Origin: Streptomyces sp. BA2
Lineage (GTDB): Bacteria > Actinomycetota > Actinomycetes > Streptomycetales > Streptomycetaceae
NCBI RefSeq assembly: GCF_009769735.1
Contig: NZ_WSRO01000002.1
Location: forward strand, 6,274,001 to 6,338,000
Direction of reading: 5' to 3'
DNA length: 64,000 bases
The notes beneath the pieces were generated by a model, which worked only from the letters and a program-made list of their open reading frames with translations, did not search any database and was not told the DNA's origin. The translations under genes were made by a program, and so were the position numbers. Within the stretch, counting starts at the first letter, position 1. Each line of letters opens with the position of its first letter. Below are positions 56,434 to 64,000 of this stretch, in pieces.

Positions 56434-57636
56434 ATGTCTGGAACGACCGGTACCACCTCAGTGATCGTCGCGGGCGCGCGTACGCCCATGGGCCGCCTGC
56501 TCGGCTCCCTGAAGTCCTTCTCCGGTGCCGACCTGGGCGGTTTCGCGATCAAGGCCGCGCTCGACCGGGCCGGGATCGGCGGCGACCAGGTGCAGTACGT
56601 GATCATGGGCCAGGTGCTCACCGCCGGGGCAGGGCAGATCCCGGCACGCCAGGCCGCTGTCAAGGCGGGCATCCCCATGAACGTCCCCGCGCTCACCGTC
56701 AACAAGGTGTGCCTCTCCGGGCTCGACGCGATCGCGCTCGCCGACCAGCTGATCCGCGCGGGCGAGTTCGACATCGTCGTCGCCGGCGGCCAGGAGTCGA
56801 TGACGAACGCGCCGCACGTCCTGCCCAAGTCGCGCGAGGGCGTCAAGTACGGCGCCATCGAGATGATCGACTCCATGGCGTACGACGGCCTCACCGACTC
56901 CTTCGACAACGTCGCCATGGGCGAGTCCACGGAGAAGCACAACACCCGCCTCGGCATCGGGCGCCCCGAGCAGGACGAGATCGCCGCCGCCTCGCACCAG
57001 CGCGCCGCCGCCGCCCAGAAGAACGGCATCTTCGAGGCCGAGATCACCCCGGTCGAGATCCCGCAGCGCAAGGGCGGACCGGTCCTCTTCTCCCAGGACG
57101 AGGGCATCCGCGCCGAGACGACCGCCGAGTCGCTCGGCAAGCTGCGCCCGGCCTTCGCCAAGGACGGCACGATCACCGCGGGCACGGCCTCGCAGATCTC
57201 CGACGGCGCCGCGGCGGTCGTGGTGATGTCCAAGGCCAAGGCCGAGGAGCTCGGCCTGCACTGGATCGCGGAGATCGGGGCGCACGGCAACGTGGCGGGC
57301 CCGGACAGCTCGCTCCAGTCGCAGCCGTCGAACGCCATCCTGCACGCCCTGAAGAAGGAGGGCCTGGACGTCGCCGACCTCGACCTGATCGAGATCAACG
57401 AAGCGTTCGCCGCGGTCGCGGTGCAGTCAATGAAGGACCTCGGGGTGTCCTCGGAAAAGGTGAACGTCAACGGCGGTGCCATTGCCCTGGGTCACCCGAT
57501 CGGGATGTCCGGCGCACGCGTTGTCCTTCACCTCGCCCTTGAGCTGAAGCGGCGTGGCGGTGGCGTGGGCGCGGCCGCGCTGTGCGGTGGCGGCGGGCAG
57601 GGTGACGCGCTGATCGTGAAGGTGGCGAAGGCCTGA
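56434..57636 (+). CDS. Acetyl-CoA C-acetyltransferase (thiolase)
   Basis: 400 residues. Condenses two acetyl-CoA to acetoacetyl-CoA or the reverse. The acylated Cys is in [20 protein letters not shown], the His in [17 protein letters not shown], and the second Cys in [23 protein letters not shown] is the family motif. Start GTG or ATG: an ATG is used at 56434 with AAGGGG upstream. It faces the epimerase gene divergently and is followed by meaB after 63 bases. Confidence 0.95.
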   Translation: MSGTTGTTSVIVAGARTPMGRLLGSLKSFSGADLGGFAIKAALDRAGIGGDQVQYVIMGQVLTAGAGQIPARQAAVKAGIPMNVPALTVNKVCLSGLDAIALADQLIRAGEFDIVVAGGQESMTNAPHVLPKSREGVKYGAIEMIDSMAYDGLTDSFDNVAMGESTEKHNTRLGIGRPEQDEIAAASHQRAAAAQKNGIFEAEITPVEIPQRKGGPVLFSQDEGIRAETTAESLGKLRPAFAKDGTITAGTASQISDGAAAVVVMSKAKAEELGLHWIAEIGAHGNVAGPDSSLQSQPSNAILHALKKEGLDVADLDLIEINEAFAAVAVQSMKDLGVSSEKVNVNGGAIALGHPIGMSGARVVLHLALELKRRGGGVGAAALCGGGGQGDALIVKVAKA

Positions 57637-57699
57637 CGCCCCCTTCGCGCGCGCAAGCCTTCCCCGTCTCGCAAACGTCTTGGAACGGAGCTGTCTGAC

Positions 57700-58656
57700 A
57701 TGCAGGACGTCCCCTCCCTGGTGGCACAGGCCCGCGAGGGCAGGCCACGGGCCGTGGCCCGGCTGATCTCACTGGTCGAGGGGGCGTCACCGCAGCTCCG
57801 CGAGGTCATGGCGGCGCTGGCTCCGCTGGCGGGCCATGCGTACGTGGTGGGCCTCACCGGATCTCCCGGTGTCGGCAAGTCGACTTCGACGTCGGCGCTC
57901 GTGTCCGCCTACCGCAGGGCGGGCAAGCGGGTCGGCGTCCTGGCCGTCGACCCTTCGTCCCCCTTCTCCGGGGGTGCGCTGCTCGGCGACCGGGTCCGGA
58001 TGTCGGAGCACGCGTCCGACCCCGGGGTCTACATCCGCTCCATGGCGACGCGGGGCCACCTGGGCGGCTTGGCATGGTCGGCTCCGCAGGCGATCCGCGT
58101 ACTGGACGCGGCGGGCTGCGACGTCGTGTTGGTCGAGACGGTCGGCGTGGGCCAGTCCGAGGTGGAGATCGCCTCGCAGGCGGACACGTCGGTGGTGCTC
58201 CTCGCCCCCGGGATGGGCGACGGTATCCAGGCGGCGAAGGCCGGAATCCTGGAGATCGGTGACGTGTACGTCGTCAACAAGGCGGACCGGGACGGCGCGG
58301 ACGCGACCGCGCGCGAGCTGAACCACATGCTGGGGCTCGGGGAGTCCCGCGCCGCGGGGGACTGGCGCCCGCCCATCGTGAAGACGGTGGCCGCACGGGG
58401 CGAGGGGATCGACGAGGTAGTCGAAGCCCTGGAGAAGCACCGGGCGTGGATGGAGGAGCGGGGGGTCCTGGCGGACCGGAGGGCGGCGAGGGCGGCGCGG
58501 GAGGTCGAGACGATCGCGGTCACGGCCTTGCGGGAGCGAATCGCGGATCTGCACGGGGACGCGCGGCTGTCCGCTCTGGCGGAGCGGATCGTTGCCGGGG
58601 AGCTGGACCCTTACGCGGCGGCGGACGAACTGATCGCGAGCTTGACCTCGGGGTGA
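57700..58656 (+). CDS. meaB: MeaB/ArgK-type GTPase, chaperone of B12-dependent mutase
   Basis: 318 residues of the G3E family. Walker A is GLTGSPGVGKSTSTSAL, the Asp in VLAVDPSSPFSGGALLGDRV, switch-like LVETVGVGQSEVEIAS, and guanine-recognition NKADRD. MeaB protects methylmalonyl-CoA mutase and gates adenosylcobalamin loading. The mutase gene itself is not in this window. The ATG at 57700 (MQDVPSLVAQAREG) starts the family N-terminal helix. Confidence 0.95.
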   Translation: MQDVPSLVAQAREGRPRAVARLISLVEGASPQLREVMAALAPLAGHAYVVGLTGSPGVGKSTSTSALVSAYRRAGKRVGVLAVDPSSPFSGGALLGDRVRMSEHASDPGVYIRSMATRGHLGGLAWSAPQAIRVLDAAGCDVVLVETVGVGQSEVEIASQADTSVVLLAPGMGDGIQAAKAGILEIGDVYVVNKADRDGADATARELNHMLGLGESRAAGDWRPPIVKTVAARGEGIDEVVEALEKHRAWMEERGVLADRRAARAAREVETIAVTALRERIADLHGDARLSALAERIVAGELDPYAAADELIASLTSG

Positions 58657-58681
58657 GGTGACCTCTGCGGTGGCTGCGGGG

Positions 58682-58790
58682 TGCTTCGCTGCTCCGGGGG
58701 CTCGGCTGAACCGGCGGTCGGGTGCTTCTTCCGCTGCTCCGGGGCTTGGCTGAACCGGCGGTCGCCCTGGCCGCCGCTTCGCGGCGAATC
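58682..58790. repeat. Direct repeat of GCTCCGGGGxCTxGGCTGAACCGGCGGTCG plus inverted arms
   Basis: Two copies, about 50 bp apart, contain GGCTGAACCGGCGGTCG. Close by, CCGCCGCTTCGCGGCG (58771-58786) is the reverse complement of CGCCGCGAAGCGGCGG near 58849-58864. They flank the palindrome at 58792-58842, giving nested symmetry. No gene is present in 58657-58971. Confidence 0.7.
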
Positions 58791-58791
58791 T

Positions 58792-58842
58792 TTCCCGCCC
58801 ACCCACCCGATTACCCCGGAGTAATGGGTGGGTGGGCGGGAA
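58792..58842. repeat. Near-perfect palindrome with G-quadruplex arm
   Basis: TTCCCGCCCACCCACCC and GGGTGGGTGGGCGGGAA are perfect 17-base arms, with ATTAC/GTAAT as an inner stem. The right arm is a four-tract G-quadruplex motif. The core and right arm match the element at 543-599, so this is a dispersed repeat. Confidence 0.8.
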
Positions 58843-58908
58843 GCATCCGCCGCGAAGCGGCGGTTCAGGCTGTAGCCGGAAGCCCGGGCGAGCCCCGCAC
58901 CCACCACG

Positions 58909-58946
58909 CGAGCCGCCCCGCAGGGAAATCCCTGCGGGGCGGCTCG
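58909..58946. terminator. Bidirectional terminator between meaB and the PepSY gene
   Basis: CGAGCCGCCCCGCAGGGA and TCCCTGCGGGGCGGCTCG are perfect 18-base arms with an AA loop, ahead of the convergent PepSY gene stop at 58972. Confidence 0.9.
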
Positions 58947-58971
58947 CTGATGTATGGGGACGGGGGGGAGG

Positions 58972-59667
58972 TCAGTCGTCCGAGCCGTCGTCCGAGTCAT
59001 TGTCGTCGGAGTCATCGTGGCTGTCCGACTTGTCAGCGGAGACCTTGCCCGACTGCAGGTCCACCTTCCAGTCGGACTCCGCACCCTTGCCGGAAGCGGT
59101 CTCCGCCTCCCAGGCCTTGGCCGTACCGTCGTCGTCCAGGTCCACGGAGGTCACCGTGCCCTTGGCGCCGGCGGCCTTCGCCGCGTCCGCGGCGTTGACG
59201 GACGCACCCTTCAGGGCCGCGGCCACACGCTTGGCATCGCCGTCGTCGTCCTGCTCGGTGTGCGAGCCGAGCACCTTGCCGGTGCCGGGATCCACCTGCA
59301 CGCTGGTCCACGCGTCGCCCTTCAGCAGGTCGACGTCCCAGACCAGGCCGCCGTCCTCGTCGTCGAGCTCGGCGGAGACCGCGGTACCGGAGTGCTTCGC
59401 CAGCGCCGCGTCGATCGCGTCGGCCGCCGTCACCTTGGCGGCCTTCACCTCGGCGGTGTTCTCCTTGGCGTCGTCACGGTCGTCGTACCGGTCGTCGTCA
59501 CGGTCGTCGTCACGGTCGTTGTCCCGGTTGTCGTCCTTCAGCTGAACGCTCGACTTCTTGGCGGCGGCCGACGAGTCGTCGTCGCCGGAGGCAGCGAGCG
59601 CCGTCGCCGTACCGCCCCCGGCCAGGGCCAGGGCTGCGACGGTGGCGATGACGATGTTGCGCTTCAT
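58972..59667 (-). CDS. Secreted PepSY-domain protein
   Basis: 231 residues. A signal peptide (KRNIVIATVAALALAGGGTA) is followed by an acidic, Asp/Arg-rich linker (DDNRDNDRDDDRDDDRYDD) and two PepSY repeats, the first with AADAIDAALAKHSGTAVSAE and WDVDLLKGDAWTSVQVDPGT, the second with SVNAADAAKAAGAKGTVTSV and KVDLQSGKV. The C-terminus is again Asp-rich. PepSY domains often inhibit secreted proteases or act as sensors next to two-component systems. GGAGG lies before the ATG at 59667. It is divergent from the regulator gene at 59813. Confidence 0.9.
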   Translation of the reverse strand: MKRNIVIATVAALALAGGGTATALAASGDDDSSAAAKKSSVQLKDDNRDNDRDDDRDDDRYDDRDDAKENTAEVKAAKVTAADAIDAALAKHSGTAVSAELDDEDGGLVWDVDLLKGDAWTSVQVDPGTGKVLGSHTEQDDDGDAKRVAAALKGASVNAADAAKAAGAKGTVTSVDLDDDGTAKAWEAETASGKGAESDWKVDLQSGKVSADKSDSHDDSDDNDSDDGSDD

Positions 59668-59751
59668 AAGGGGTTCCTCCCGAGACGGTGGCTGTGCGGC
59701 CCGTGAGCCGCTGCCGTTCGCTTTCGACAAGAACCAATCTGGCTGAGCGAC

Positions 59752-59810
59752 CCTGAAGCCAGCCTGAAGCCGCCTGAAGAACTCTTCAGGTTCGCTCTGC
59801 GACCCTGAAC
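59752..59810 (+). promoter_or_regulatory. Phased CCTGAAG repeats in the PepSY/regulator divergent region
   Basis: CCTGAAG occurs at 59752-59758, 59763-59769 and 59773-59779 (steps of 11 and 10 bp), with CTTCAGG inverted at 59784-59790 and CCTGAA near 59804. Helically phased direct repeats are the usual binding pattern of OmpR/PhoB-type regulators, so the adjacent response regulator is the likely binder, with autoregulation and control of the PepSY gene. Confidence 0.65.
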
Positions 59811-59812
59811 GC

Positions 59813-60490
59813 ATGCGCCTGTTGATCGTGGAGGACGAAAAGCGGCTCGCCCTGTCGCTCGCCAAGGGCCTGACGGCCGAGGGCTACGCCGTGGACGTCG
59901 TGCACGACGGCGTCGACGGACTGCACCGGGCGAGCGAGGGGACGTACGACCTGGTCATCCTCGACATCATGCTGCCCGGCATGAACGGCTACCGCGTCTG
60001 CTCCACCCTGCGGGCCGCTGGGCACGACGTACCGATCCTGATGCTCACGGCCAAGGACGGCGAGTACGACGAGGCCGAAGGGCTCGACACGGGCGCCGAC
60101 GACTACCTCACCAAGCCTTTCTCGTACGTGGTGCTCGTTGCCCGTGTGAAGGCGCTCCTGCGCCGCCGTGGCAACGCGGGGCCGTCCCCCGTCCACACCC
60201 TCGGCGACCTCAAGGTCGACACCGCGGCCCGCCGCGTCTTCCGCGGCGAGGGCGGTGAGGACAGTGAAGTGACTCTCACCGCCAAGGAGTTCGCCGTCCT
60301 TGAGCAGCTCGTACTGCGCGCGGGCGAGGTCGTCTCCAAGGGCGACATCCTGGACCACGTCTGGGACTTCGCCTACGAAGGGGACCCGAACATCGTCGAG
60401 GTGTACATCAGCGCGCTGCGGCGCAAGCTCGGCGCGCCCCTGATCAAGACGGTGCGCGGCGCCGGCTACCGCCTGGAGGCCCCCCGATGA
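59813..60490 (+). CDS. OmpR/PhoB-type response regulator
   Basis: 225 residues. Receiver: LIVEDEKRLALSLAKGL, phospho-acceptor Asp in DLVILDIMLPGMNG, Lys in DDYLTKPFSY. The winged-helix C-terminus reads VTLTAKEFAVLEQLVLRAGE and VEVYISALRRKLG, with TVRGAGYRLEA as the last strand. No Shine-Dalgarno is visible before the ATG at 59813. It is coupled to the kinase gene by ATGA overlap (60487-60490). Confidence 0.96.
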   Translation: MRLLIVEDEKRLALSLAKGLTAEGYAVDVVHDGVDGLHRASEGTYDLVILDIMLPGMNGYRVCSTLRAAGHDVPILMLTAKDGEYDEAEGLDTGADDYLTKPFSYVVLVARVKALLRRRGNAGPSPVHTLGDLKVDTAARRVFRGEGGEDSEVTLTAKEFAVLEQLVLRAGEVVSKGDILDHVWDFAYEGDPNIVEVYISALRRKLGAPLIKTVRGAGYRLEAPR

Positions 60491-61911
60491 GGCGCTTCTT
60501 CAGTTCCGTACGGGCCCGTGCCACCCTCGGCGCCAGCCTCGTCGTGGCCGTCGCGCTGGTCGCCGCGGGCGCCGCCGTGCTGCTCTCGCTGCGGGCGAAC
60601 CTGACCGACCAGGCGAACGGTCAGGCGGAGTCGACGGCCCGAAGCGTGGCCTCGCGGCTCGCCGCGAACGAGCCGTACAGCGATCTGGACCTGGACGACG
60701 AGGAGCGTCCGGTCCAGATCGTCGACGGCAAGGAACGGCTCGTCGCCGCCACGGAGGACCTGGAGAGCATCAGCGGCACGGGAGTCGACGCCGTGAAGCC
60801 CCGTCCTGGGTCCACGCCCCCGAAGAGTGACGGTGAAGACGACGGTGAGACCGAGGCCCCCGAACCCGGGGAGGTCTCCGATGACCCGCCGAAGGTCACC
60901 TCCGGCACCGCCACCGTCGACGGCGAGACGGCGGACTACCGTTTCGCCGCGGTCGAGGTGAGCGTCGAGGACAAGGGCGACTTCACCGTCTACGCGGGCG
61001 CCTCGCTCGCCGCCCAACAGAGCGCGGTGTCCACGGCGTTGACGTCCATGCTCATCGGTTTCCCGCTGCTCCTGGCCGTCATCGCCCTGGTGACCTGGCT
61101 GGTGACGCGGCGCGCCCTGCGCCCGGTGGACGCGATCCGCTCCGAGATGGCGGCGATCACCGCCTCGGAGGATCTCGCGCGCCGCGTGCCCGAGCCGGAC
61201 ACGCACGACGAGATCGCCCGCCTGGCCACGACCACGAACGAGACGCTCGCCGCCCTGCAGAGCTCGGTGGAACGTCAGCGCCGCTTCGTCGCCGACGCCT
61301 CGCACGAACTGCGCAGCCCCATCGCCTCCTTGCGCACACAGCTGGAAGTGGGCGTGGCCCACCCGGAGTTGCTGGACGTGGACGGTGCGGTCGAGGACAC
61401 CGTACGACTTCAGGAGCTGGCCGCCGACCTGCTGCTCCTCGCCCGGCTCGACGCGGGCGAGAAGCCGGGCGGTGGGCACGTGGACCTGGCGGCCCTGGCG
61501 CGCGAGGAGCTCTCGCAGCGCACGCGGGATCATGTCGACGTCCGCATGGATCTGAAGAGCGTCGAAGTCACCGGCTCCCGGAGCCAGTTGGCGCGCGTGC
61601 TCGGCAACCTCGTGAACAACGCGCAGCGCCACGCGCGCTCGCACGTCACCGTCACCACCCGCCCCGAGGGGGCGTGGGCGGTTCTTGAGGTCTCCGACGA
61701 CGGAAACGGCGTGCCGGAGGGTGAACGCGACCGGATCTTCGAGCGCTTCGTCCGCCTCGACGACGCCCGCACCAGGGATGACGGCGGGGCGGGTCTGGGC
61801 CTCGCCATCGCGCGCGATGTCGCCGCACGCCATGGCGGGACCCTCACGGTCCGGGAGGCTCCCGGTGGGGGAGCGCTCTTCGAGCTCAGGGTCCCTGCCG
61901 CCACGCGGTGA
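60487..61911 (+). CDS. Sensor histidine kinase partner
   Basis: 474 residues. Membrane helix 1 (LGASLVVAVALVAAGAAVLL), an extracellular region of ~150 residues with an acidic Pro/Glu segment (EDDGETEAPEPGEVSDDPP), helix 2 (MLIGFPLLLAVIALVTWLVT), HAMP, HisKA with DASHELRSPIASLRTQLEVG, and HATPase (NLVNNAQRHARSH, VSDDGNGVPEGERDRIFERF, GAGLGLAIARDVAARHGG). The outer acidic region might sense cations or exported proteins such as the PepSY product; this is inference. Confidence 0.95.
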   Translation: MRRFFSSVRARATLGASLVVAVALVAAGAAVLLSLRANLTDQANGQAESTARSVASRLAANEPYSDLDLDDEERPVQIVDGKERLVAATEDLESISGTGVDAVKPRPGSTPPKSDGEDDGETEAPEPGEVSDDPPKVTSGTATVDGETADYRFAAVEVSVEDKGDFTVYAGASLAAQQSAVSTALTSMLIGFPLLLAVIALVTWLVTRRALRPVDAIRSEMAAITASEDLARRVPEPDTHDEIARLATTTNETLAALQSSVERQRRFVADASHELRSPIASLRTQLEVGVAHPELLDVDGAVEDTVRLQELAADLLLLARLDAGEKPGGGHVDLAALAREELSQRTRDHVDVRMDLKSVEVTGSRSQLARVLGNLVNNAQRHARSHVTVTTRPEGAWAVLEVSDDGNGVPEGERDRIFERFVRLDDARTRDDGGAGLGLAIARDVAARHGGTLTVREAPGGGALFELRVPAATR

Positions 61912-61914
61912 GGA

Positions 61915-62391
61915 TCAGGGCTTGCCCCGCTGGGCCCGGAGGTGCTCCGCGATCGGGGTCAGGGCCTTGTGGAGTTCGCCGAGCGCCTCGGGCGAGATCA
62001 GGTCGACGAAGTGCTGGCGGACCGAGGCCACGTGGTGCGGGGCGACCCGCTGCATGGTCTCCATGCCCTCGTCCGTGAGGACGGTGTAGAGCCCGCGCCG
62101 GTCGGACTCGCAGTTCTCCCGGCGGACCAGGCCCGCGTTCTCCATGCGGGTGATCTGGTGGGACAGGCGGCTCTTGGACTGCAGTGTGGCGGCCGCGAGA
62201 TCGCTCATACGCATCCGCTTCTCCTCCGATTCGGAGAGATGCACGAGGATGTCGTAGTCGTTCATGGTCAGGTTGAACGGCTGGAGGTCCTTCTCGAGCT
62301 GATATGTCAGCATCCTGTTGACCTCCACGTGGGTGCGCCAGGCGCACTGTTCCTCGTTGGTCAGCCACTGCGGGGCCGTCTCGGTCTCCAT
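61915..62391 (-). CDS. MarR-family transcriptional regulator
   Basis: 158 residues with the winged helix NLTMNDYDILVHLSESEEKR, RMSDLAAATLQSKSRLSHQI and LVRRENCESDRRGLYTVLTD (wing). The start at 62391 (METETAPQWLTNEEQ) is supported because the -10 element lies seven bases upstream and no ribosome binding site is evident, i.e. a leaderless transcript. It is convergent with the kinase gene (3 bases between the stops). Ligand and targets unknown. Confidence 0.93.
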   Translation of the reverse strand: METETAPQWLTNEEQCAWRTHVEVNRMLTYQLEKDLQPFNLTMNDYDILVHLSESEEKRMRMSDLAAATLQSKSRLSHQITRMENAGLVRRENCESDRRGLYTVLTDEGMETMQRVAPHHVASVRQHFVDLISPEALGELHKALTPIAEHLRAQRGKP

Positions 62392-62398
62392 GGAATCG

Positions 62399-62404
62399 AT
62401 TCTA
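62399..62404 (-). promoter_or_regulatory. -10 box of a leaderless MarR gene transcript
   Basis: TAGAAT on the minus strand lies seven bases before the MarR ATG. TTCACC about 15 bases upstream is a possible -35. The palindrome GAATCGATTC spans the same place and could be an autoregulatory operator. Confidence 0.5.
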
Positions 62405-62511
62405 CCTAAGAAGTTGAAAGGTGAACGAATGTCGGTGTGTGACACGCGCCTCTCACCCCCCGGGTGACGGAGGGGCACAGACGTTCGCCGTCACACTCCG
62501 CAGACTACCGC

Positions 62512-63330
62512 TCACAGGCCGAAGCGACGCTGGAGGTCCCCCAGTTGTCCGGGAAGGCGCGGTTGCCCCGGCTGCTGTCCGTGTTGACTGCGTTGGCCCG
62601 GTGCGGCCTGGCCGCCCTGGCCGCCCGGCACGCCGGCCTGCTGCGGCACCGCGCCCGTCGCCTGCTCGGCCATGAGCGCCTCCGAGGACTGCAGGAGCAC
62701 CGTCCCCGCCCCCACGAACTCGAACTGGTGCTCCTCGCCTGAGGTTCCGCCGATCCCGGTCAGTGCCCGTACGCCGCCGATGACTCCGGTCAGATATCCA
62801 TGGTCGTAGTGATGGCAGGGCGAAGGGCAGTCGGCCCAGCCCACCAGGGCCTGTGGATCGACCCGGATCGGCGGCTCCATGAACACCACGGGGCCGTTCG
62901 ACGCGGCCACGAACTTTCCGGTTCCGATCAGGGTCAGAAAGCCCGGAACGATGGATTGCTTCAGCGCGAGAGTTGGCTGAAAAGCGAGGAGGTTGCCCGA
63001 GCGAATGGTCAGGTTGCCGTCTTCGAGGTCGTACGAATTCACGTCGAAGGCCCGGTCGGCGAGGAGCATCTTGCCCTGGCCGTCGGCCACCACCCAGTCG
63101 CTCGCGTGCAGGGGCGAATGAAAACTCGTGCGCACCAGGCGGTCCAGACGGCCGTGTCCGATGCCGTTGAACTCGATCGTCCCGTAGTAGGCGATCATCT
63201 TCCCCTTCTGCAGGAACCACTGGCTCCCCTTGAGCTCCACGCAGAAGGTGTACGCGTTCACGCTGTCGTCGCTCGGCAGCGTCATCGGGTCGAGGGGCGC
63301 GGGCGCTCCCGCGGGCATTGAGGGGTTCAC
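62512..63330 (-). CDS. AIM24-family protein with Gln/Gly/Pro-rich tail
   Basis: 272 residues. The AIM24 beta-rich domain covers residues ~25-225: AYTFCVELKGSQWFLQKGKM, MLLADRAFDVNSYDLEDGNL, LAFQPTLALKQSIVPGFLTL, GTGKFVAASNGPVVFMEPPI. The last ~45 residues are Gly/Gln/Pro-rich. Related proteins stack as trimeric beta-helix-like prisms, named from a yeast mitochondrial protein. The bacterial role is unknown; several copies usually occur together. The ATG overlaps the stop of the next AIM24 gene. Confidence 0.88.
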   Translation of the reverse strand: MNPSMPAGAPAPLDPMTLPSDDSVNAYTFCVELKGSQWFLQKGKMIAYYGTIEFNGIGHGRLDRLVRTSFHSPLHASDWVVADGQGKMLLADRAFDVNSYDLEDGNLTIRSGNLLAFQPTLALKQSIVPGFLTLIGTGKFVAASNGPVVFMEPPIRVDPQALVGWADCPSPCHHYDHGYLTGVIGGVRALTGIGGTSGEEHQFEFVGAGTVLLQSSEALMAEQATGAVPQQAGVPGGQGGQAAPGQRSQHGQQPGQPRLPGQLGDLQRRFGL

Positions 63331-63977
63331 AGCTTCTCCTCCGACGCCTGGACGTACACCGCACCGCTACCGGACAGCTCCAGCTGGAACGCCTCGCCCG
63401 AGCCCCGCCCCACCATGTCGCGCCAGCCGAGCGCCGTGGAGAGCTTGTTGCGTACGTCGCCGTGGTGCGCCACATACGCCTGCGGGTCGACATGGACCGG
63501 GCGCTGCGGGGTGATCGGCACTTCGATGACCCCGCCATGCGCCATGACGGCGACCGCGCCCTGCCCCTTGAGGGTGGTCGTGAAGAGGCCCTGCCCTGTG
63601 ACCTGTCCGCGGACCATGCCCATGACGCCGCCCTGCGAGCCCATGAACATCGTGCCCTGCTGGAGCGTCCCGTCGAAGGCGAGCAGCCGGTCCGCCTCCA
63701 CGTAGAGGGTGTCTCCGGTGAGGCTGATCACCTGGATGTGGTGGCCGCCGTGCCCGAAGAGGACGGTGCCGCTGCCCTCCACCGTCATCAGGGGCGTCGC
63801 CTCGTTGGCCACCCGGCGCCCGATCATGGAGGCCAGGCCGCCCTGTCCGCCCTGGATGTTGGGGGTGAAGGCGACATCTCCCTTGTAGGCGAGCATGGCG
63901 CCGCGCTGACTGAACAGCCGCTGGCCCGGCAGGACGGTCGCCTCGACCATCTTCGAGTTGATCTCTCGGAAGGGCAT
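63327..63977 (-). CDS. AIM24-family protein
   Basis: 216 residues covering one AIM24 domain: FREINSKMVEATVLPGQRLF, SQRGAMLAYKGDVAFTPN, VEADRLLAFDGTLQQGTMFM, GLFTTTLKGQGAVAVMAHGG. It is acidic to neutral with no signal peptide. It lies in a tightly spaced set (ATGA overlap with the next gene and one base from the partial gene upstream), so they form an operon. Function unknown. Confidence 0.88.
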   Translation of the reverse strand: MPFREINSKMVEATVLPGQRLFSQRGAMLAYKGDVAFTPNIQGGQGGLASMIGRRVANEATPLMTVEGSGTVLFGHGGHHIQVISLTGDTLYVEADRLLAFDGTLQQGTMFMGSQGGVMGMVRGQVTGQGLFTTTLKGQGAVAVMAHGGVIEVPITPQRPVHVDPQAYVAHHGDVRNKLSTALGWRDMVGRGSGEAFQLELSGSGAVYVQASEEKL

Positions 63978-63978
63978 G

Positions 63979-64000
63979 TCAGACGTCCCCCGCGATCGTG
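63979..64000 (-). CDS. C-terminus of a further gene (partial), probably another AIM24 member
   Basis: Only TIAGDV then TGA (63981-63979) is visible. It ends one base before the next gene's ATG, so it belongs to the same operon. Identity as an AIM24 protein is inferred from the usual clustering of this family, not from the six residues. Confidence 0.4.

Overview
The window is chromosomal DNA of a high-GC actinomycete, almost certainly a Streptomyces. Codon third positions are overwhelmingly G or C, GTG and TTG starts are common, and the gene order is typical of the genus: lysA-hom-thrC-thrB-rho-lcp-rpmE-prfA-prmC-tsaC, then tagO/wecA and the atp operon, and further on nucS, filP, scy, methylmalonyl-CoA epimerase and meaB. 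I see no transposase, integrase, phage gene, CRISPR array or rRNA.

Layout. (1) 1-4290 looks accessory. It holds the end of a lysine-rich protein, a 70-bp tandem repeat with a G-quadruplex palindrome, a cysteine-free L31 paralogue, a DUF1254/DUF1214 protein, a reductase gene broken by one amber codon, and a small membrane-anchored protein. It stops at the 3' end of a tRNA-Arg(CCG). (2) 4.5-30.3 kb is the conserved housekeeping block: a lone receiver protein, an arginyl-tRNA synthetase relative that has lost its catalytic core, lysine/threonine biosynthesis, Rho, an LCP wall-polymer ligase behind an ECF-type promoter, ribosomal protein L31, release factor 1 and its methylase, a tRNA t6A enzyme, a tyrosine phosphatase homologue lacking its nucleophile, a divergent serine hydroxymethyltransferase, TagO/WecA, and the nine-gene ATP synthase operon. 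(3) 30.3-50.5 kb mixes regulation, transport and secretion: a chitinase with a classical direct-repeat promoter, two-component and TetR regulators, three ABC exporters (two of them tandem paralogues), cobalamin adenosyltransferase, 3-hydroxyacyl-CoA dehydrogenase, a STAS protein beside a large membrane NTPase, and the mismatch endonuclease NucS. (4) 50.6-55.6 kb encodes the coiled-coil tip-growth scaffold proteins FilP and Scy. (5) 55.9-58.7 kb holds acyl-CoA genes (methylmalonyl-CoA epimerase, thiolase, MeaB). (6) 58.7-64 kb holds palindromic repeats, a secreted PepSY protein divergent from its likely two-component system, a MarR regulator and an array of AIM24-family genes running off the end.

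Functional links. TagO/WecA starts a wall polymer on undecaprenyl phosphate and the LCP protein attaches such polymers to peptidoglycan. The cobalamin adenosyltransferase, MeaB and the epimerase all serve adenosylcobalamin-dependent mutases. PrfA and PrmC are an enzyme-substrate pair. The PepSY gene and the OmpR-type system share a 145-bp divergent promoter region with phased direct repeats.

Nothing here is clearly a new multi-gene system. The best leads are the core-less ArgRS relative, the nucleophile-less phosphatase, the NTPase-STAS pair with a wall-spanning tail, the amber-interrupted reductase, the candidate ECF promoter upstream of the LCP gene, and the dispersed G-quadruplex palindromes. 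All similarity statements come from reading the sequence by eye; no database search was run.
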